Assembly: GCA_014055525.1 (NCBI GenBank)
Contig: WIAH01000008.1
Location: 1-64,000 of the forward strand
Source: Nitrospira sp. CR1.3
GTDB lineage: Bacteria > Nitrospirota > Nitrospiria > Nitrospirales > Nitrospiraceae
Direction: 5' to 3'
Length of the DNA: 64,000 bases
The notes beneath the pieces are model-generated. The model searched no databases, was not told the origin of the DNA, and saw only the letters and a list, made by a program, of their open reading frames with translations. The position numbers were made by a program, and so were the translations under genes. Shown here in pieces: positions 8,690 to 17,016 of the stretch. The stretch's first letter is position 1; every line of letters begins with the position of its first letter.

Positions 8690-9568
8690 ATGAAAATTTC
8701 CTTCTTGTATCGATACGGCATCATATCGGCGCTCCTGTTGTCGTCGACCTTTCTTGTGGCGCATACGGTCAACGCCATCATCGAGCAGGCGCTCTTCACC
8801 ATGCCGCCCGCTGCGCCGGCGGCCTCCGCCGATGCGGCCCGTTCTGATCTCGCCGAAGACCGCGATGAAGTCGTGCGCGTGATTCTGCGGAGCGGATTGT
8901 TCCCGCTGCCCCCGAATATGAGCGTTCAGAACGACAAAGTGTTGTCGGAAAATAGGCCGCCCCCGCCGCCGCTGAATTTGTCGACCAAGCTGGTCTTGCG
9001 GGGAACCGCGTCCGGCCAGGGCCGGTTGGCGAGCGCCTTCATCGAGGAGGTCGGCTCAAAGCGGCAAGCGCTCTATCACATCGGCGATCAGGTGGCCGAT
9101 TCAGGGCAACTGATCGATGTGCAGCGATCCGGCATTCTGATCCGGCAGGGCGAGCAAGAGGAATTTCTCCCCATGCGTCTGAGCGAAGGGACGGGATCGG
9201 AATCTCTGCCGGTAGCCTCCGCTTCGCGGCCCGGCATTCCCGATCCGAAACGACGCATCGTCTTGGATCGTCGGGAAGTGAACGCCGCCGTGTCGAATCT
9301 TTCGAAGTTGTTGTCGGAAGCGCGCGCGACGCCTCACTTCGTGGACGGAAAGGTTGCCGGCTATCAGATCGTGCCTATCACGCAGGACTCGTTCTTTTCC
9401 CGTATCGGCCTGCTGTCCGGCGATATCCTGAAACGGGTCAACGGCGTCGATGTTCGAGATCCCGGACAGGTTTTGACCCTGTTCCAGCAGGTCAAGGACG
9501 AGCGAACCGTCAAGGTCGATATCGTGAGACAGGAACAGCCCACGACGCTGGTCTACGAGATTCGATAG
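8690..9568 (+). CDS. GspC-like type II secretion protein
   Basis: A 292-residue protein with one N-terminal membrane anchor (about residues 6-25). A Pro-rich linker leads to a GspC homology region (LSTKLVLRGTASG..ALYHIGDQV..ILIRQGEQEEFLPM) and a C-terminal PDZ-like region (IGLLSGDILKRVNGVDVRDP). In type II secretion GspC links the inner-membrane platform to the GspD secretin. No other gsp gene is in the window, so it is either an isolated gene or works with a system elsewhere. The ATG at 8690 is preferred over an upstream frame extension because it places the signal anchor at the N-terminus. It is divergent from tpsB; whether it helps the TPS pathway is unknown. Confidence 0.82.
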   Translation: MKISFLYRYGIISALLLSSTFLVAHTVNAIIEQALFTMPPAAPAASADAARSDLAEDRDEVVRVILRSGLFPLPPNMSVQNDKVLSENRPPPPPLNLSTKLVLRGTASGQGRLASAFIEEVGSKRQALYHIGDQVADSGQLIDVQRSGILIRQGEQEEFLPMRLSEGTGSESLPVASASRPGIPDPKRRIVLDRREVNAAVSNLSKLLSEARATPHFVDGKVAGYQIVPITQDSFFSRIGLLSGDILKRVNGVDVRDPGQVLTLFQQVKDERTVKVDIVRQEQPTTLVYEIR

Positions 9569-9815
9569 AGTCGATCCTGCACCCGGTTCCATCTTCTTCC
9601 GCACATCCATTGCGTTGCACCGCCGTGGCGCTCGCCGGAGACTTTTTAACCGGCTGCGAATCTTTCTATAACCCCGACGTAACACCGCGAGTTGTACCTT
9701 ACGCAGCTTCATGGGACCGGCGCTCCGCGGTGCATGGAACAAGAACTTATCTCATCTAATTGGACCGCCGCTCGGTGAGAGCAACAGCCAAGGATATATC
9801 TTGAAGACACAGGAA

Positions 9816-10604
9816 ATGGGCCCGGGCCGAAGCGTACTGGCAGCCTTCATCCTACTCGCGATGGTCGCATCGCAGTCTCCGGCCTTCGGCGAATGGTACG
9901 TGGCCGGATTCGGGGGAAAGAGCATCTCGCCCAATATTTCCAATGCCGAAATGAACACCTACGGGGAGAGATTGGCTTACCAGCAGTTTCCCCTGGCCAC
10001 CAACTCCAATCTCGCCACGCTCACTCAAACCTTCAAGACGTCCGATCTCGACATGAAGTCGTCGGCGACGTTTGGAGGAAAAGTCGGCTATTTCTTCAAG
10101 GAAGAGAAACTGCCTTGGCTGGGCGTCGAACTCGAAGCCTTCACCAATACTCCGACCATCAAGAGCCAGACCGTCACGACGCAGCAGGACATCAATTACG
10201 CCCCCAAAACGATTCAGCTTCCATGCCAAGGGCTGCCGAATCCGACCTGTCCTATCGCCGTCACAAACAAAGGAACTTTACAACTTTCAGAATCATCGCT
10301 TCGAGTCATCACCGTCGCTTTTAACGTGATCGCCCGCTATCCTGGAGAAGTGCTGCAACCATACGTCGGCGTCGGCGCCGGAGCGCTCTATTTCCAATCG
10401 TCCAGCGGTTCGATCCAAGGTCGTCAGTGGACGCCGGGCTTTAATGCGCAAGCCGGCCTTAAGGTGCTCATCGCAGAGGAATGGGGACTCTTTGTCGAAG
10501 GCAAGTACAACCTCGCCAATCTCTCGAACTTCGACCCCACGTTCGGGCTCAGCGGGCAATACTCCGTTTTTCACGCGGTGGCCGGGGTCGCCTACCACTT
10601 CTAA
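9816..10604 (+). CDS. Outer-membrane beta-barrel protein, function unknown
   Basis: A 262-residue protein with a signal peptide (VLAAFILLAMVASQSPAFG) followed by an 8-stranded OmpA/OprD-like small barrel pattern: WYVAGFGGKS, VGYFFKEEKLPWLGVELEAF, GVGAGALYFQS, FVEGKYNL and a terminal GVAYHF. The final Phe is the usual BAM sorting residue. The pair CQGLPNPTC could form a loop disulfide. Function is unknown. A TTG at 9801 has a better Shine-Dalgarno (AAGGA, 6 bases upstream) than the ATG used here and would add five residues. The gene stands alone on the plus strand, convergent with the next one. Confidence 0.8.
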   Translation: MGPGRSVLAAFILLAMVASQSPAFGEWYVAGFGGKSISPNISNAEMNTYGERLAYQQFPLATNSNLATLTQTFKTSDLDMKSSATFGGKVGYFFKEEKLPWLGVELEAFTNTPTIKSQTVTTQQDINYAPKTIQLPCQGLPNPTCPIAVTNKGTLQLSESSLRVITVAFNVIARYPGEVLQPYVGVGAGALYFQSSSGSIQGRQWTPGFNAQAGLKVLIAEEWGLFVEGKYNLANLSNFDPTFGLSGQYSVFHAVAGVAYHF

Positions 10605-10663
10605 GCGGGTCTCTCTGCTCAGGCAGAGGGGCTCGTTGGAGGCGGGATCGACGGAATGCTCGA

Positions 10664-11317
10664 CTACTTCACCTTGGAAAAATCTGCGTTGATTCTGGCT
10701 TCTTTGCCGTCCTGCAGGTTGATCACGAATACCGACGCCGCGTTGGGATCGAAGCTCTCGTAGGCGAACACCGCCGTAAATCGCGAGCGGTATGCGGGTC
10801 CGCTGCCTTCATTTTTTCTTCCCCGTTCGGCCTTGCCCACATCGATCGGCTTGACCTTCTTCGTGCCCTGCTGCATTTCGATGACGGCGCCTTCGGCGAA
10901 GTATTCATCGTCTCCGCAGAGTTGAACTTCCACTTCCATATTCGGCATGTCGACGACTTTCTTGATGAACTCGTCCGGCATGCGGATCTCCGTTTTCCGC
11001 TTCTTGGACTCGGAAGCTTCCTGGCGGCCGAAGGCCTCGAGACGATAACGCTTGGTGCGTAGAATCGCGCTGGGGCCGCAGGGATCTTTTTCGGGATCGG
11101 AGCCGACGCGGGTCGCCAACGAGGCCTGCTGGAGAACTTTTTTCACGTCCTCCGGGGAGTTCGCTTTGTCCATCGGAGCGCGACCGGCTTCCAGAGCCTT
11201 CTGCGCGTCATCCATCGATAATTTCACGTCGATGGCCAAGGCCGGGCTTGAACTGAACGCCAAGCCTCCGATAAACACGAACAGCATCCCTCTCGCCCAT
11301 TGCCCATGAGCCCCCAT
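10664..11317 (-). CDS. Secreted protein of unknown function
   Basis: A 217-residue protein with a signal peptide (MLFVFIGGLAFSSSPALA, cleavage near residue 28), then a soluble region of mixed charge and an acidic Met/Gln segment. No domain is recognised. Two Cys residues (in DPCGPS and VQLCGDD) might form a disulfide in the periplasm. The segment 'FTAVFAYESFDPNAASVFVINLQDG' looks like a small beta-rich domain. It is convergent with the upstream barrel gene and divergent from the region before maf; nothing in the context shows a role. Confidence 0.7.
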   Translation of the reverse strand: MGAHGQWARGMLFVFIGGLAFSSSPALAIDVKLSMDDAQKALEAGRAPMDKANSPEDVKKVLQQASLATRVGSDPEKDPCGPSAILRTKRYRLEAFGRQEASESKKRKTEIRMPDEFIKKVVDMPNMEVEVQLCGDDEYFAEGAVIEMQQGTKKVKPIDVGKAERGRKNEGSGPAYRSRFTAVFAYESFDPNAASVFVINLQDGKEARINADFSKVK

Positions 11318-11431
11318 GATGCCCTCCGGAGAACAATTTCAAATAAGAGTCGGCATTGTACGAAAAGCCTTTCGCCTTTGCAATCAGCTATCACCCGCGT
11401 CGACGGAGTGGGATGGGCGCCGACGCGTTCG

Positions 11432-12067
11432 CTACATCCTGGCCATCCTCGCCCAGTTCTCGAAGGGTTTGCTGTCGTACAACCGATCGATATCGACCGG
11501 AATCAGCACGCCCGCTTGTGCCAGAAGTTCGGCCACAAGGCGCAGCGGGAGGCCGACGACGGCGGTGAAGTCTCCCTCCAGACGTTCGATCAAGTCGCTG
11601 CCGGGCCCCTGGACAGAGTAGGCTCCCGCCTTGCCGAGACTGTCGCCCGTGGCAAGATACTGTTCATGAGCTCCGGCGTCGTACGGTTTCATCCATACAT
11701 GCGCTGTTTCAATCTCCGTCCTGTCGATGAGACGCGGGAAGAACGACAGGGTCACGGCCGTATGCACCAGATGTCGGCGGCCTGCGAGCGCTCGCAACAT
11801 CTTGCGGGCCTCATCAAGATCGCTCGGTTTCCCGATCACCACCCCGTCCAGCTCAATCAAGGTATCGCTGCCGAGCACAATGGCTTCCGAATCGACCTGA
11901 GCCACTGAGTGCGCCTTGGCCTGCGCAAAGAATGAGGCCGATTCTCTGGCGGATCGTCCGGGGACAAGACATTCGTCGCACGAAGGACTGCAGACTTCGA
12001 AGGAGATGCCGAGCAGCTCGAGCAACGCGCGGCGGCGGGGCGAGGTCGAAGCCAGAACTACCCGCAT
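11432..12067 (-). CDS. maf: Maf family nucleotide pyrophosphatase
   Basis: A 211-residue protein of usual Maf length. It begins MRVVLASTSPRRRALL, the family's nucleotide-binding loop (S-x-SPRR), and includes a VLGSDTLIELDG motif with the catalytic Asp, and GKPSD. Maf proteins hydrolyse non-canonical or UTP/dTTP-type nucleoside triphosphates and are linked to cell-division control. The ATG at 12067 overlaps the end of dus by 10 bases, so it is the third gene of the DUF692-dus-maf operon. An upstream frame extension reading through dus is ignored because homology starts at this ATG. Confidence 0.93.
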   Translation of the reverse strand: MRVVLASTSPRRRALLELLGISFEVCSPSCDECLVPGRSARESASFFAQAKAHSVAQVDSEAIVLGSDTLIELDGVVIGKPSDLDEARKMLRALAGRRHLVHTAVTLSFFPRLIDRTEIETAHVWMKPYDAGAHEQYLATGDSLGKAGAYSVQGPGSDLIERLEGDFTAVVGLPLRLVAELLAQAGVLIPVDIDRLYDSKPFENWARMARM

Positions 12068-13242
12068 CGGGAAGCCAAGGAACTGAGGTCTTCCGTAGGA
12101 GAACCCGAAACGGATGCCTGCGGCTCTTGGTGGACATCGAGGATGCGGTGGGATCGATAATCCGCAAGGACGGATTCCACATCGGCCAGGGACGACACGC
12201 GAAACATGGCGGCTCTGAGCGCCGCCGCATGGGGAAATCCTTTGCAATACCATCCGAGATGCTTGCGCATGCGTCGAAACTGATCCGTTCCGCAGCGCTG
12301 CTCGAAATATCCGGCGTGCGCCAGCAGAACCTCGAAGCGTGCCGCCAGTGAAGGGCTCACGGGCTCCGGACCCGAGGAGTCCTGCTCCAGAGCGGCGAGA
12401 CGCGCTTTCTCCTTGTCTCGGAAGAACCACGGCGCTCCCAAGGCCGCGCGCCCCACGAGCACGCCGTCGACACCGGTCTCCCGTACCCGGCGTATCACGT
12501 CCTGCAAGCTCTGCACATCGCCGTTGCCGAACAGCATCGTTCCGGTTCCACGCGTCACTTCGACGGCCCGCGCGATCGCGCGCCAGTCGGCTTCGCCCCG
12601 ATACATCTGCTGCAGCGTTCGGCCGTGAAGCGATATGACGGCCGGACGTTCGAGCAACAGGTGCTCGATCCAGCGGTCCACGATGACGGCGTCATAGCCC
12701 AGGCGCGTCTTGACCGACAGCGGGATCGTGTTCCGGACGATCGGACCAGCCGGATGACGCCGTCCGTTCAATCGGCTGATGGCCTCGGCCCGCGCCGGTT
12801 TGATTCCGGCAGATTCCAACGTGCGACCGGCCGCCCAATCTTCGATGCCCTGCCGCGCGGCGCGCATGATGGCATGGGCGAGGTCCGGAGTTCGTATCAG
12901 TCCGGCGCCTGACCCGGAGGACGCGACATTGCGCGAGGGACAGCCCATGTTGATGTCCAATCCGTCGAACCCCAGTTCGCAGACCGCATGCGCCGCCTGG
13001 TAGAAGAGATCCGGATCCTTCCCGTACAACTGCGCCACGATCGGACGTTCCACTTCACTGTAGACCAGCGAGTCGAGGAGAAACTCCGGCCCTCGACAGA
13101 CATCATGCACATGGGTAAATTCCGTGAAGGTGACGTCCGGTTTTCCCTGCAAGGCCACGACATGGCGAAACGCCGCGTCCGTTACGCCATCCATCGGGGA
13201 AAGGCCGATAATCGGGCGTGGGAGGCAGTGCCAGAAGCTCAT
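12058..13242 (-). CDS. dus: tRNA-dihydrouridine synthase
   Basis: A 394-residue FMN enzyme that reduces uridine in the tRNA D-loop. SPMDGVTDAAFR is the N-terminal FMN-binding motif. NMGCPSRNV contains the catalytic Cys. ISLHGRTLQQMYRGEADW and FGNGDVQS..VLVGRAALGAPW complete the TIM barrel. It is longer than typical DusB/DusC (about 320-330) because of an insert near residues 135-160 and a C-terminal tail. Its start ATGA overlaps the stop of the DUF692 gene by four bases, implying translational coupling. The subfamily (A, B or C) is not resolved. Confidence 0.92.
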   Translation of the reverse strand: MSFWHCLPRPIIGLSPMDGVTDAAFRHVVALQGKPDVTFTEFTHVHDVCRGPEFLLDSLVYSEVERPIVAQLYGKDPDLFYQAAHAVCELGFDGLDINMGCPSRNVASSGSGAGLIRTPDLAHAIMRAARQGIEDWAAGRTLESAGIKPARAEAISRLNGRRHPAGPIVRNTIPLSVKTRLGYDAVIVDRWIEHLLLERPAVISLHGRTLQQMYRGEADWRAIARAVEVTRGTGTMLFGNGDVQSLQDVIRRVRETGVDGVLVGRAALGAPWFFRDKEKARLAALEQDSSGPEPVSPSLAARFEVLLAHAGYFEQRCGTDQFRRMRKHLGWYCKGFPHAAALRAAMFRVSSLADVESVLADYRSHRILDVHQEPQASVSGSPTEDLSSLASRCG

Positions 13243-14726
13243 CGAATCAGCTCCGCCATCGGCGCCGGTTGTAGAGGGTCGTTCGCGTCGGCATAGGCCC
13301 GACGTAAGACCGTCCCCTCCTGTTCGGCGAGCGGGCGCACCGCCGGAGCGCGCTCACCGACGAACCGAACAAAGCGGTCGACCTTGAGAAGAAAAAAATC
13401 ATACGACTGCTCGACCGGCCGCGGCGTCCGAAACCACCAGGCCACGAACTCGTCGAGCGCGATGCCTCGCTGAGCCAACGCCCGGCAGACATCCGGAAAC
13501 ATCTGCGCCAGTTCGCCGCCCCAGTTGAGGATTTCGTTCGGCAGATAGTCACGCCTATATCGATCCAGCCCCGCGCCGTCCGCCCTGGTGGCCTGCCACT
13601 CAGGTCCGGTCGGTTCCATCAGTCCCGAAACAGTTCTCGCGTACCGGTCATAGTCATCCAGGAGTTGTTTGCGCTCCGTTGCCGTCGGCGCTGATGAATC
13701 CAGAGACGCCTGCGACTCTCGCGATTTGAGACCGGCCGGGATCACGGTCTGAGCCATCTTTCCGCGAATCATCTCACCAAATCGCCGACTCGTCCCTTGG
13801 AACTCCTCGACGATCAGGGGGATCGCTTTGGTATCGACCTCCAAGGCGACAGCCCGGAGGTTGACGAGTCCCGGATGGACCAGCACCTGCTCGAGCATCG
13901 CCCATAACACCGACGGGATCGGAGCGGCATGGGCATCGATCCAAGCGGGCAGCATCTCAGGGTTATCACCAGTCCGCCCCGCGTCATGCTCAGCCAATCC
14001 CGCCACATGAATTTCCACCACACGCTCAAGTGGAAAGGCCTCCAGAAATCGCCCGACGAATTGCTCGAGCCGCTCTTTCCGTCTGACGGCGCTGTACCGG
14101 TAGAGGGTCCAGAGATGTCCGATATCCAGCACAACCCCGCAGGCCACGCGATCCGTCACAATCCGGAAGAACTCAGGAATCCCGATGGTGCCGGCTGAAA
14201 AATAGGTCAGCGGGGCCATTTCAAGGAGAAACAATGGGGCTTCGGCACCGCCTTCCCACGTCAGGTCGACGGTTCGTTGCACAAGCGCAATGTTGTCGGC
14301 GGTGACGCCGGCGCTTGTTACCGTATATAAAGGAGGGAGGTATGTTCCGAAGGAGTATCCCGCCATCTGCTTGGTCGCACATTCATGGTTCAGCCAATAA
14401 CTCTGAATCGTTCCAAGTTGTCGTACAGTCTCCCTCACGTCCTCATCAAGACAAGGAGAATCAGGAAAATCCGGTTGCGTGATCCAGAGCCCTTCACCGT
14501 GGTAGGCCATAGGCATATCCGGGAAATGCCGTCGCACCATTTCCAGAGTCTTGGCGCTGGACTTGAAAAGCTCAAGATAGGCAGGCTTGAGGTCGGCGAT
14601 CGATAGCGTCTTCATAAGGTCGAAGAGGTCGGGAGTATAGCAGTCAACCGAAAGGCCGAGACCTAGACTCGGGATCGCTTGAACCCGGCCATTAAACTCT
14701 TCACCGACCGATCTGAATGGAACCAT
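13239..14726 (-). CDS. DUF692 (MbnB/TglH/ChrH-like) protein with an extra C-terminal domain
   Basis: A 495-residue protein. Residues about 20-320 match the DUF692 TIM barrel, with the metal-ligand-type motifs in order: YHGEGL, NHE, LLEMAP, DIGH, EIHVAG, DAH and LEVDTKAIP. Known members (MbnB, TglH, ChrH) are multinuclear iron oxidases that rewrite cysteines of ribosomal peptides together with a partner protein. No precursor peptide or known partner lies beside it; instead it opens an operon with dus and maf. Residues about 320-495 form an added alpha-helical region I cannot name, roughly the size of a partner protein. A good Shine-Dalgarno (AAGAGG) precedes the ATG. Confidence 0.8.
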   Translation of the reverse strand: MVPFRSVGEEFNGRVQAIPSLGLGLSVDCYTPDLFDLMKTLSIADLKPAYLELFKSSAKTLEMVRRHFPDMPMAYHGEGLWITQPDFPDSPCLDEDVRETVRQLGTIQSYWLNHECATKQMAGYSFGTYLPPLYTVTSAGVTADNIALVQRTVDLTWEGGAEAPLFLLEMAPLTYFSAGTIGIPEFFRIVTDRVACGVVLDIGHLWTLYRYSAVRRKERLEQFVGRFLEAFPLERVVEIHVAGLAEHDAGRTGDNPEMLPAWIDAHAAPIPSVLWAMLEQVLVHPGLVNLRAVALEVDTKAIPLIVEEFQGTSRRFGEMIRGKMAQTVIPAGLKSRESQASLDSSAPTATERKQLLDDYDRYARTVSGLMEPTGPEWQATRADGAGLDRYRRDYLPNEILNWGGELAQMFPDVCRALAQRGIALDEFVAWWFRTPRPVEQSYDFFLLKVDRFVRFVGERAPAVRPLAEQEGTVLRRAYADANDPLQPAPMAELIR

Positions 14727-14899
14727 TGAGAACCTCTTGTACTAGCACAAAATTTGGCCTAGTCTAGTCTCCGAACCCCTTGTTTGACAAGGGAAGTGGA
14801 TCCTCTGAGTGAGGAGACCCGTCTGCTATACTTGGCATACGCCGACGGGAAGACGCCCTCACGAATCCTGCAGGACGACTCGGCAGAGGGTGGCAACCG

Positions 14900-15673
14900 A
14901 TGGCCGGCCTCGAAGAACGACCCCCGAAGAAGACAGCAACCGTACCAATTGTGGTAGCCCATATGATGACACCAGGAGTCGTGCAGGTGCCCGGCGATGT
15001 CTCTGTGAGCGAGGCAGCCTTGATGCTGGAGCGTGAACAGGCTCCCTGTCTGCTGGTCAAAGACACGGAGACCAGGTTCGGCGTGATGACGCCCACCGAT
15101 ATCGTCAGGAAAGTCGTGGCTCAGGGGCTCGAGCCGCACGAGATCGAAGTGCGCACCATCATGACGCGCCCCGTTCAATTTATCGAATACGACGAGGCGC
15201 TGGAAGAAGCTTCGACCCTCATGCTGGCCACGGGAGCGTCTCTCTTGATCGTAACCAAACAGAACCAGCCCGTCGGAGTGCTCACCGCCCACGACCTGAT
15301 GCTCACTCCTCCCCGTCGAGCGACGAAAATTCCGGCAGTGGTGACCGTGATGGGAGACGAGCCCGCGGAACCGCGCGCGCTCAACGCCGTCATCCTGCAA
15401 TTGAGTCATCTTGGGGCCCTGGTGCAATCGGGAACGAGAGTCGCGGCCCGGAGTCGAATTGTCCTTGCCTTTTCCTTGCCGGGGCAAAACACGCCGCTCA
15501 CCATCCACGGCAAAATCTTGAACAGCGACCTCCTTTCGGCCGAACCGAATGACGCCTCCGGGAAACGACTGGCCGCAGCCGAGATCCAGTTCATCGACCC
15601 TTCGAACGCCAATCTCGCCCGCCTGAAAGCCTGGGCGCTCCAGGCATTGCCTTCATCTCCCCAACGTTCGTGA
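14900..15673 (+). CDS. CBS-pair protein fused to a PilZ-like domain
   Basis: A 257-residue soluble protein. Residues about 20-140 form two CBS motifs (VAHMMTPGVVQVPGD..TPTDIVRKVV and VRTIMTRPVQFIEYDEALEEAS..LTAHDLML), which usually bind adenine nucleotides. Residues about 165-250 (GTRVAARSRIVLAFSLPG..AAEIQFIDPSNANLARLKAWA) resemble a PilZ domain, though the classical RxxxR motif is not clear. A regulatory role, reading nucleotide levels and perhaps cyclic-di-GMP, is an inference. The gene is divergent from the DUF692 operon. Confidence 0.78.
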   Translation: MAGLEERPPKKTATVPIVVAHMMTPGVVQVPGDVSVSEAALMLEREQAPCLLVKDTETRFGVMTPTDIVRKVVAQGLEPHEIEVRTIMTRPVQFIEYDEALEEASTLMLATGASLLIVTKQNQPVGVLTAHDLMLTPPRRATKIPAVVTVMGDEPAEPRALNAVILQLSHLGALVQSGTRVAARSRIVLAFSLPGQNTPLTIHGKILNSDLLSAEPNDASGKRLAAAEIQFIDPSNANLARLKAWALQALPSSPQRS

Positions 15674-15695
15674 TTGCCCAAGAAGCCGGCTTGCT

Positions 15696-15724
15696 TTGAC
15701 CAATCAACGATCAGTTGATAGAAT
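15696..15724 (+). promoter_or_regulatory. Candidate sigma-70 promoter of the LOG-family gene
   Basis: TTGACC (15696-15701) and TAGAAT (15719-15724) are 17 bases apart and lie about 40 bases before the start codon of the LOG-family gene. Confidence 0.55.
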
Positions 15725-15764
15725 TTTCTTCTGAGCTCCTCACAACACCAGCTGATTCGATGAA

Positions 15765-16820
15765 ATGGACAACCCCATGAAAGCCACCACCAGCCGTTCC
15801 CGCATTATGCCCTCGAACGACGAGATGCTCCGTCAGATTCGAACAATTCTGGACAGCCCTGAGGATGACCTCCATGCCGGTCTTATCAAGGAATTGATCG
15901 CCGGCGTCCTCCGGCTACATGATTCACATCTGGAAGCGCTCGACTTGAAGATTGTCAATCGCACCATTAAAGAACTGCGCCACGCTTTCCGCGTCTTTCA
16001 CGACTATCGCGACCGACGAAAAGTGAGCATCTTCGGATCGGCCCGCACGGCGTCAGACGACCCGAATTATCGGCTCGCCTCCGAATTTTCCCGAAAGATT
16101 GTCCAAGAAGGGTTCATGGTCATCACCGGCGGCGCGGACGGTATCATGCGCGCAGCGCAGGAGGGAGCCGGCCGGGAGAACAGTTTCGGCGTGAACATCA
16201 TGCTGCCGTTCGAGCAAGGGCCGAACGCCACCATCGCCGACGATCCCAAATTGGTGACCTTCAAGTATTTCTTCACCCGAAAACTGATTTTTCAGAAGGA
16301 AGCCAATGCGATCGCCCTGTTTCCAGGCGGATTCGGCACGCACGACGAAGGATTCGAGATCCTGACGCTCGCTCAGACCGGGAAGAGCGATCCGCAGCCG
16401 ATCGTCTGTCTTCAAGCTCCGGGCTGCGATTATTGGGACCAATGGAACGCCTTTATCACCAAACAGCTGTTGGCCAGACAGCTCATCAGCCCTGAGGATT
16501 TCAGCCTCTACAAGATCGTAAACTCGGCTGATGAGGCGGTCGAAGAAATCCGGACCTTTTACCGGCGGTTCCATTCCATCCGCTACGTCGGCAGGCAATT
16601 GGTCATGCGGTTGACGCAATCCATCTCGCCGGCTCAAGTGGCCGCGCTGCACGACCGGTTTAGCGATCTGTTGTCGGAGGGCACGTTCGAGCTGCGAGGG
16701 CATCTCCCGGAAGAACTCGATGAACCGGAACTCACGGGTCTTCCTCGCCTGGCATTCCTCTCCAACCGCCGAAGCGCGAGCCGGCTCCGTCAGCTGATCG
16801 ACCACCTCAACCGCCTGTAG
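15765..16820 (+). CDS. LOG-family (Rossmann-fold) nucleotide-binding protein
   Basis: A 351-residue protein. The central half carries the LOG/lysine-decarboxylase-like fold: VSIFGSARTA, ITGGADGIMRAAQEGA and the signature PGGFGTHDE. The N-terminal 85 residues and the C-terminal 100 residues are extra; the tail is rich in charged helices. LOG proteins of plants and bacteria release free bases from nucleoside 5'-monophosphates (cytokinin activation), but many homologues of this long form (PpnN-like) act on purine monophosphates in general. Activity here is inferred from motifs only. The stop codon TAG is followed within four bases by a 118-base MITE-like repeat. Confidence 0.85.
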   Translation: MDNPMKATTSRSRIMPSNDEMLRQIRTILDSPEDDLHAGLIKELIAGVLRLHDSHLEALDLKIVNRTIKELRHAFRVFHDYRDRRKVSIFGSARTASDDPNYRLASEFSRKIVQEGFMVITGGADGIMRAAQEGAGRENSFGVNIMLPFEQGPNATIADDPKLVTFKYFFTRKLIFQKEANAIALFPGGFGTHDEGFEILTLAQTGKSDPQPIVCLQAPGCDYWDQWNAFITKQLLARQLISPEDFSLYKIVNSADEAVEEIRTFYRRFHSIRYVGRQLVMRLTQSISPAQVAALHDRFSDLLSEGTFELRGHLPEELDEPELTGLPRLAFLSNRRSASRLRQLIDHLNRL

Positions 16821-16823
16821 AAG

Positions 16824-16941
16824 GGTGTTGAAAAAGGCCGCCAGCTTTGTTCTCGCATCGCTCAACTCCTCGACGTACCGAAAAACGTACGACTCGGACT
16901 CTCGCTCGCTGCGGCCGCGCTGAACGGCCTTTTTGAACACC
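16824..16941. repeat. MITE-like repeat, copy 1 (17-base inverted ends)
   Basis: A 118-base element with terminal inverted repeats GGTGTTGAAAAAGGCCG / CGGCCTTTTTGAACACC (one mismatch) and a central CGTAC..GTACG hairpin. Related copies lie at 32318-32439 and 61285-61404, with an end fragment near 29005. Confidence 0.85.
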
Positions 16942-16986
16942 CTGACGGATACTTAATTTACTTTCAGCAATTGAGTCTTTAGTCGC

Positions 16987-17011
16987 GGCGGAGCGCATGG
17001 TATGCTCCGCC
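16987..17011 (+). promoter_or_regulatory. Perfect 8-bp hairpin just upstream of the DHH gene
   Basis: GGCGGAGC (16987-16994) and GCTCCGCC (17004-17011) form a stem with a 9-base loop, ending five bases before the chosen ATG. It may be a terminator for upstream transcription or a leader structure; no U-tract follows. Confidence 0.5.
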
Positions 17012-17016
17012 TTATT

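Noticed and set aside
11300..11908. A plus-strand open frame opposite maf
   Set aside because: Antisense to maf motifs and with no recognisable protein pattern.
14727..14899. A peptide precursor gene next to the DUF692 gene
   Set aside because: No short open frame with a Shine-Dalgarno and a Cys-rich core was found in the divergent gap or after maf.
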